The notes under the pieces: generated by a model
Database searches by the model: none
What the model was told of the DNA's origin: nothing
What the model saw: only the letters and a program-made list of their open reading frames with translations
Position numbers and translations under genes: made by a program
Source: Duganella rivi
GTDB taxonomy: Bacteria > Pseudomonadota > Gammaproteobacteria > Burkholderiales > Burkholderiaceae_D
Direction: 5' to 3'
Assembly (NCBI RefSeq): GCF_009857435.1
Contig: NZ_WWCK01000006.1
Coordinates: forward strand, 684,956-748,955
DNA: 64,000 nt
Shown here: positions 60,792 to 64,000 of the stretch, in pieces
How the letters are laid out: each line of letters opens with the position of its first letter
How positions within the stretch are numbered: position 1 is the first letter of the stretch

Positions 60792-62851
60792 CCAGCCACT
60801 GGCGACAGGCGAATAGCCTGCCCGCCGCCGGGAGCCAGTTTGAGCTGGAGAACGCTCTTGGAAGTGACGGTCTTCTTCTCGATCACGATATCAAAGCGGC
60901 GGATGGTACGGTAGTCAGCGTGGTCGCCGTCGCGGTAGATTTCGGCGACATAGCGCTTGCCCGGATCGAGAAAAGTCAGTGGCAGCGACAAGGTGCGCGC
61001 ATTGCCGTCCGTGACCGAGCCGATGTACCAATCGTCCGAACGCCTATCCTTGCGGGCGATGGTCGCGTACTCGCCCAGTTCACCGTGCAGCACCCGCGTG
61101 TCGGCCCAATCCGTCGGCACGTCCTTGATGAACTTAAACGGCCCCGGATACTTCTCGTAATTCTCGATCAAATCCGCCGCCATCACAATCGGCGAGTAGA
61201 TCAGCACAAAACTCGCCAGCTGCTTGGCCTGCGTCGAATTAATCGGCCGGCCCTTCACACCTTCCAGGCTCAGGATGCCCGGCGTGTAATCCATCGGCCC
61301 ACTGAGCATGCGCGTAAACACCAGATTGACTTCATGATCAACGCTGTTAATCGGCGCGCCCCAGGCGTTGTACTCCATGCCGCGCGCACCTTCGCGCGAG
61401 ACCCAGTTCGGGTAAGTGCGGCGCAAGCCGGTGTCCTTGATCGGCTCATGCGTATCAATCGCCAGCTTGTAGCGCGCCGCCTCGGTCACCGCCTTCAGGT
61501 AGTGGCGCGCCCCTTCCTGCGAATCGGTATAGCCAAAGTGCACCGCGCCATCGGCGCCGGGGAACAGCGCCGCGCCGGCGTCGGCCACATAGCCCGACTT
61601 GATGCTGTCGACTCCCAGCTTGGCGTACAGCTGGTAGCCCGCATCCATCTGCTCTTCGTAGCGCGCGATATTGCCGCCGGTCTCGTGGTGGCCAATCAGG
61701 CGCACGCCCTGCTGCTGCGCATATGCGCTGAGGCCGGCCAGATCGAAATCAGGATAGGCCTGCGTGAAGCTGAACGCCGAGCCGCTGCCCGACCAGTTGC
61801 CATCCCATCCGAGATTCCAGCCTTCCACCAGCACGCCGCGGAAGCCGTTACGTGCAGCGAAGTCGATATAGCGCTTGGTGTTGGCGGTGGTGGCGCCATG
61901 CTTGGCACCCGAGCCCCAGGTGCTGTGCTCCAGGTGCATCTCCCACCACACGCCGATAAATTTGGACGGATGCACCCACGACACGTCGCCGAGCTTATTC
62001 GGCTCATTCAAATTGAGCACCAGATCCGACATATACAAACCAGCCGCATTGTCGGCAATCTGCATGGTGCGCCACGGCGTGGTGAAGGCACCGCGCCGCT
62101 GCACCGCCGGCCCGAACGCCGACGGCGTCAAATGCGCGCGCAGCTTCTGGCCTTCCACCTTGCGCAGCCACATCGACGCATAATCGACCAGCGCCGCCTC
62201 ATGAAACGCGATATGCGTGCCGTCCTTGGTGCGAATCGTCAACGGCGTATTCGCCATGCCGACTTCGCTGAGCGGCGACTTCTTGATCGCATACTCGAGC
62301 GCCGCCTGCTCGCCGGCCTGCTGCCACCATGCATACGCCGGCGGCGCCACCACGAACTCGGTCAGCTCGTCGCTGATGCGCGTCTCCGGCAATTGCTGCT
62401 GCTCGGGGAATTCATAGCGGAAGCCGACGCCGTCATCGAATACCCGGAACACCAGGGCCATGCGGCGGTTATCCAAGGCCTTCTGCACCAGTTCCAGGCG
62501 CAGCTCCTGGTAGTGATTGCGCACGTAGCGGCGCTCGCCCCACGGCTGCTCCCAGGTATCGTCATGCTCGGACATGGCCTGCGAGGCCAGGGTAAAGCCG
62601 TTGTCCATCTGCGGCGCGTTAGCGAGCAGGAAGCCGAGGCGCGAGGCGGCAATCAGCGGCTTGCCGTTGCGCTGCACCGTGTAGGTGATGCGGCCGCCGT
62701 CGCCCAGCTGCACCGCCACGCTGATGGCGCGGTTGGGCGACGCCACGGTGGCCAGCACCTCGGCCGCCGCGCCGGCATGCACGCCCAGCAGCACGCAGGC
62801 GGCGACCAGCCAGCGTGCGCAGCCGGTCATTACATTCTTGATGGTCTCCAT
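60788..62851 (-). CDS. Glycoside hydrolase family 97 enzyme
   Basis: 687 residues from ATG 62851, with a signal peptide ending in GVHAGAAAE. The N-terminal beta-sandwich (~30-270) is followed by the catalytic barrel, with GVLVEGWNLGWDGNW, IDTHEPIKDTGLRRTYPNW and EGARGMEYNAWG. GH97 enzymes are alpha-glucosidases or alpha-galactosidases. The barrel strand reads SIKSGYVAD rather than the VDF form I associate with retaining members, which points to an inverting, SusB-like alpha-glucosidase; this subtype call is tentative. No other sugar-use genes are adjacent. Confidence 0.9.
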   Translation of the reverse strand: METIKNVMTGCARWLVAACVLLGVHAGAAAEVLATVASPNRAISVAVQLGDGGRITYTVQRNGKPLIAASRLGFLLANAPQMDNGFTLASQAMSEHDDTWEQPWGERRYVRNHYQELRLELVQKALDNRRMALVFRVFDDGVGFRYEFPEQQQLPETRISDELTEFVVAPPAYAWWQQAGEQAALEYAIKKSPLSEVGMANTPLTIRTKDGTHIAFHEAALVDYASMWLRKVEGQKLRAHLTPSAFGPAVQRRGAFTTPWRTMQIADNAAGLYMSDLVLNLNEPNKLGDVSWVHPSKFIGVWWEMHLEHSTWGSGAKHGATTANTKRYIDFAARNGFRGVLVEGWNLGWDGNWSGSGSAFSFTQAYPDFDLAGLSAYAQQQGVRLIGHHETGGNIARYEEQMDAGYQLYAKLGVDSIKSGYVADAGAALFPGADGAVHFGYTDSQEGARHYLKAVTEAARYKLAIDTHEPIKDTGLRRTYPNWVSREGARGMEYNAWGAPINSVDHEVNLVFTRMLSGPMDYTPGILSLEGVKGRPINSTQAKQLASFVLIYSPIVMAADLIENYEKYPGPFKFIKDVPTDWADTRVLHGELGEYATIARKDRRSDDWYIGSVTDGNARTLSLPLTFLDPGKRYVAEIYRDGDHADYRTIRRFDIVIEKKTVTSKSVLQLKLAPGGGQAIRLSPVAG

Positions 62852-63013
62852 CCATTCTGCCTTTTTATCAGTAGCTTGCGGCCCCGCTCGCCGGGGCGCC
62901 GCTTGCACTGTAGCGCATCGCGCCTGGGGAAGGCTAGTCGTTTGTGGCCGAGGGCGCGGCGGAGCGCCGTGCTACCCCGCGTGCTTTTGCCTCGACGCTA
63001 GCGTTACCGCTTA

Positions 63014-63040
63014 GGGGTCTGACCCGCAGGGTCAGACCCC
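63014..63040. repeat. Dispersed GGGGTCTGACCC palindrome, copy 3
   Basis: GGGGTCTGACCC (63014-63025) and GGGTCAGACCCC (63029-63040) form a perfect 12-bp stem around GCA. It belongs with the GGGGTCAG elements at 27193 and 48641 by core sequence. It supplies the last codons and stop of the gene ending at 63032. Confidence 0.7.
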
Positions 63041-63646
63041 GTGTGGCCGTGCGGGGTGGCGCCACTCGTATTCCATCTGCCGCGCGGTCAGCAGGGCGAG
63101 CTCGCGGCTGGCGAGGCGTTCGACCAGGTGCAGCGACATATCGATGCCGGCTGAGATGCCGCCCGAGGTGATGATCTTGCCGGTGTCGACCCAGCGGCGG
63201 TCGGTGCGCACTTGCACTTGCGGCCAGCCGGCTTGCAGCGCGGCGGCGTCTTCCCAGTGGGTGGTCGCTTCCAGTCCATCCAACAGGCCGGCTTGGGCCA
63301 GCAGCAGGGCGCCGGTACAGACCGAGGCGGCCAGCTCGCTGCTGCGCGCGCTGGCGGCAATCCACGCAATCACTTCCGGCCGCGCCAGCTCGGCATCCAC
63401 CACGCCGCCGGGAATCATCAGCACATCGACCTGGCCGGCGTCGGCAAAGGTCGATTCCGGGTGCAGCACCAGTCCAGCGCGGGCGCGCACTGGTGCGCTG
63501 CTGGCGGCGATGGTTTGCACCCGGAACGGCGCGGCCATCCCTTTTCCGCCCGCCACCCGGCTGGCGCAGGTGAACACCTCATACGGCCCGGCGAAATCCA
63601 GCACCTCAACATTGTCGAATATATAAATCCCCACCGTGCGCGTCAT
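63032..63646 (-). CDS. DJ-1/PfpI family protein (isonitrile hydratase-like)
   Basis: 204 residues from ATG 63646, preceded by AAGGAG. The fold is visible from VGIYIFDNVEVLDFAGPYEVF, then VLMIPGGVVDAEL, and the nucleophile Cys in LAASVCTGALLLAQAGL. There is no HTH domain, so it is an enzyme-type member. GDTGKIITSGG-like blocks (WVDTGKIITSGGISAGIDM) are typical of isonitrile hydratases and GlxA relatives. The C-terminal residues GV and the stop codon come from the palindrome. Divergent from a GlxA-type regulator. Confidence 0.88.
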   Translation of the reverse strand: MTRTVGIYIFDNVEVLDFAGPYEVFTCASRVAGGKGMAAPFRVQTIAASSAPVRARAGLVLHPESTFADAGQVDVLMIPGGVVDAELARPEVIAWIAASARSSELAASVCTGALLLAQAGLLDGLEATTHWEDAAALQAGWPQVQVRTDRRWVDTGKIITSGGISAGIDMSLHLVERLASRELALLTARQMEYEWRHPARPHGV

Positions 63647-63726
63647 GACCAGCTCCTTGTCAAAGGCTGACATCCTGGCGTATTTTTGATTGACACAAAT
63701 GACAGCCATCGTTGAATATCTGCCAC

Positions 63727-64000
63727 ATGAAGCCCATCGATATCTGGCTACTGGTGTATCCCGGCTTCGTGCTGCTGGACGCCACCGGCCCGGCGCAGGT
63801 GTTTGCCACTGCCAATGACGAGGCGCGCGACGCCGGCCTGCCGCCGCCTTACCGCATCAACACCATCGCCATGGTGGGCGGCGCGGTCGCCTCCACCGCC
63901 GGGGTAGCGCTGCAAGCCGCGCCATTGCCGCCGCCGGCCGCGCTGGCCGGCGCCACCTTGCTGGTCTCGGGCGGGCGCGGGCTGGAAGACGGCAGCAGCC
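63727..64000 (+). CDS. GlxA-type regulator, N-terminal part (cut by window end)
   Basis: ATG 63727 opens a frame that runs out of the window. The 91 visible residues are the start of a DJ-1/PfpI domain (IDIWLLVYPGFVLLDATGPA, QVFATANDEARDAG). Full-length relatives carry a C-terminal AraC HTH, which cannot be seen here. It is divergent from the DJ-1/PfpI gene across 80 bases and may regulate it. Confidence 0.8.
   Translation, partial: MKPIDIWLLVYPGFVLLDATGPAQVFATANDEARDAGLPPPYRINTIAMVGGAVASTAGVALQAAPLPPPAALAGATLLVSGGRGLEDGSS

Overview
The window reads as the chromosome of a high-GC betaproteobacterium, most likely an Oxalobacteraceae member of the Massilia/Duganella type. This rests on the family mix (RdgC, GTP-dependent PEP carboxykinase, a czcICBA metal-efflux operon, several lipoproteins with an ACGG-type lipobox, DUF2783/DUF3016 proteins) and on dispersed GGGGTCAG-type palindromes between genes. 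The genus is inferred and cannot be proven from the sequence alone. Genes are densely packed and no gene-free stretch exceeds 300 bases. I saw no prophage, IS element, CRISPR array or rRNA.

Layout. 0-8.6 kb: end of a YgiQ-type radical SAM gene, a secreted RCC1-propeller lipoprotein, a THI5-like/PAS/GGDEF/EAL c-di-GMP protein, and the ahpC-ahpF peroxide-defence pair. 8.6-13 kb (minus strand): two small unknown genes, a cNMP-binding protein coupled to an AI-2E-family membrane protein, a two-gene ABC transporter, and tRNA-Val and tRNA-Asp. 13-17.7 kb: a periplasmic binding protein, SOS-controlled dinB, a sensor kinase, and rdgC. 17.9-27.2 kb: two giant proteins built from hundreds of 8-residue repeats; the first carries eight copies of a ~219-residue super-repeat and ends in a calcium-binding domain. 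This is the most unusual block.

27.2-41.5 kb: asparaginase-like protein, 2-hydroxyacid dehydrogenase, pckG, a TetR regulator with two matching operators and a 37-residue membrane peptide, aldehyde dehydrogenase, DUF885 peptidase-like protein, AraC regulator, and uvrA/ssb diverging around a LexA-like box. 41.5-51.3 kb: DUF3016, DUF2783 plus a SLAC1-type channel, GlxA-type regulator, monooxygenase/DJ-1 pair with a divergent LysR gene, a sedolisin lipoprotein, and a PAP2 phosphatase fused to autotransporter-type repeats. 51.5-64 kb: a two-subunit molybdenum hydroxylase, czcICBA, a 194-bp gap-free palindrome leading into a RAMA-like gene, a GH97 glycosidase, and two divergent DJ-1-type genes, the last cut by the window end.

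Functional themes: DNA damage response (dinB, uvrA, ssb with LexA-type boxes; rdgC), peroxide and heavy-metal stress, and a large secreted or surface proteome. The best candidates for undescribed biology are the octapeptide-repeat pair (17882-27190), the palindrome between czcA and the RAMA-like gene (60114-60307), and the TetR/two-operator/micropeptide unit (31817-32639).
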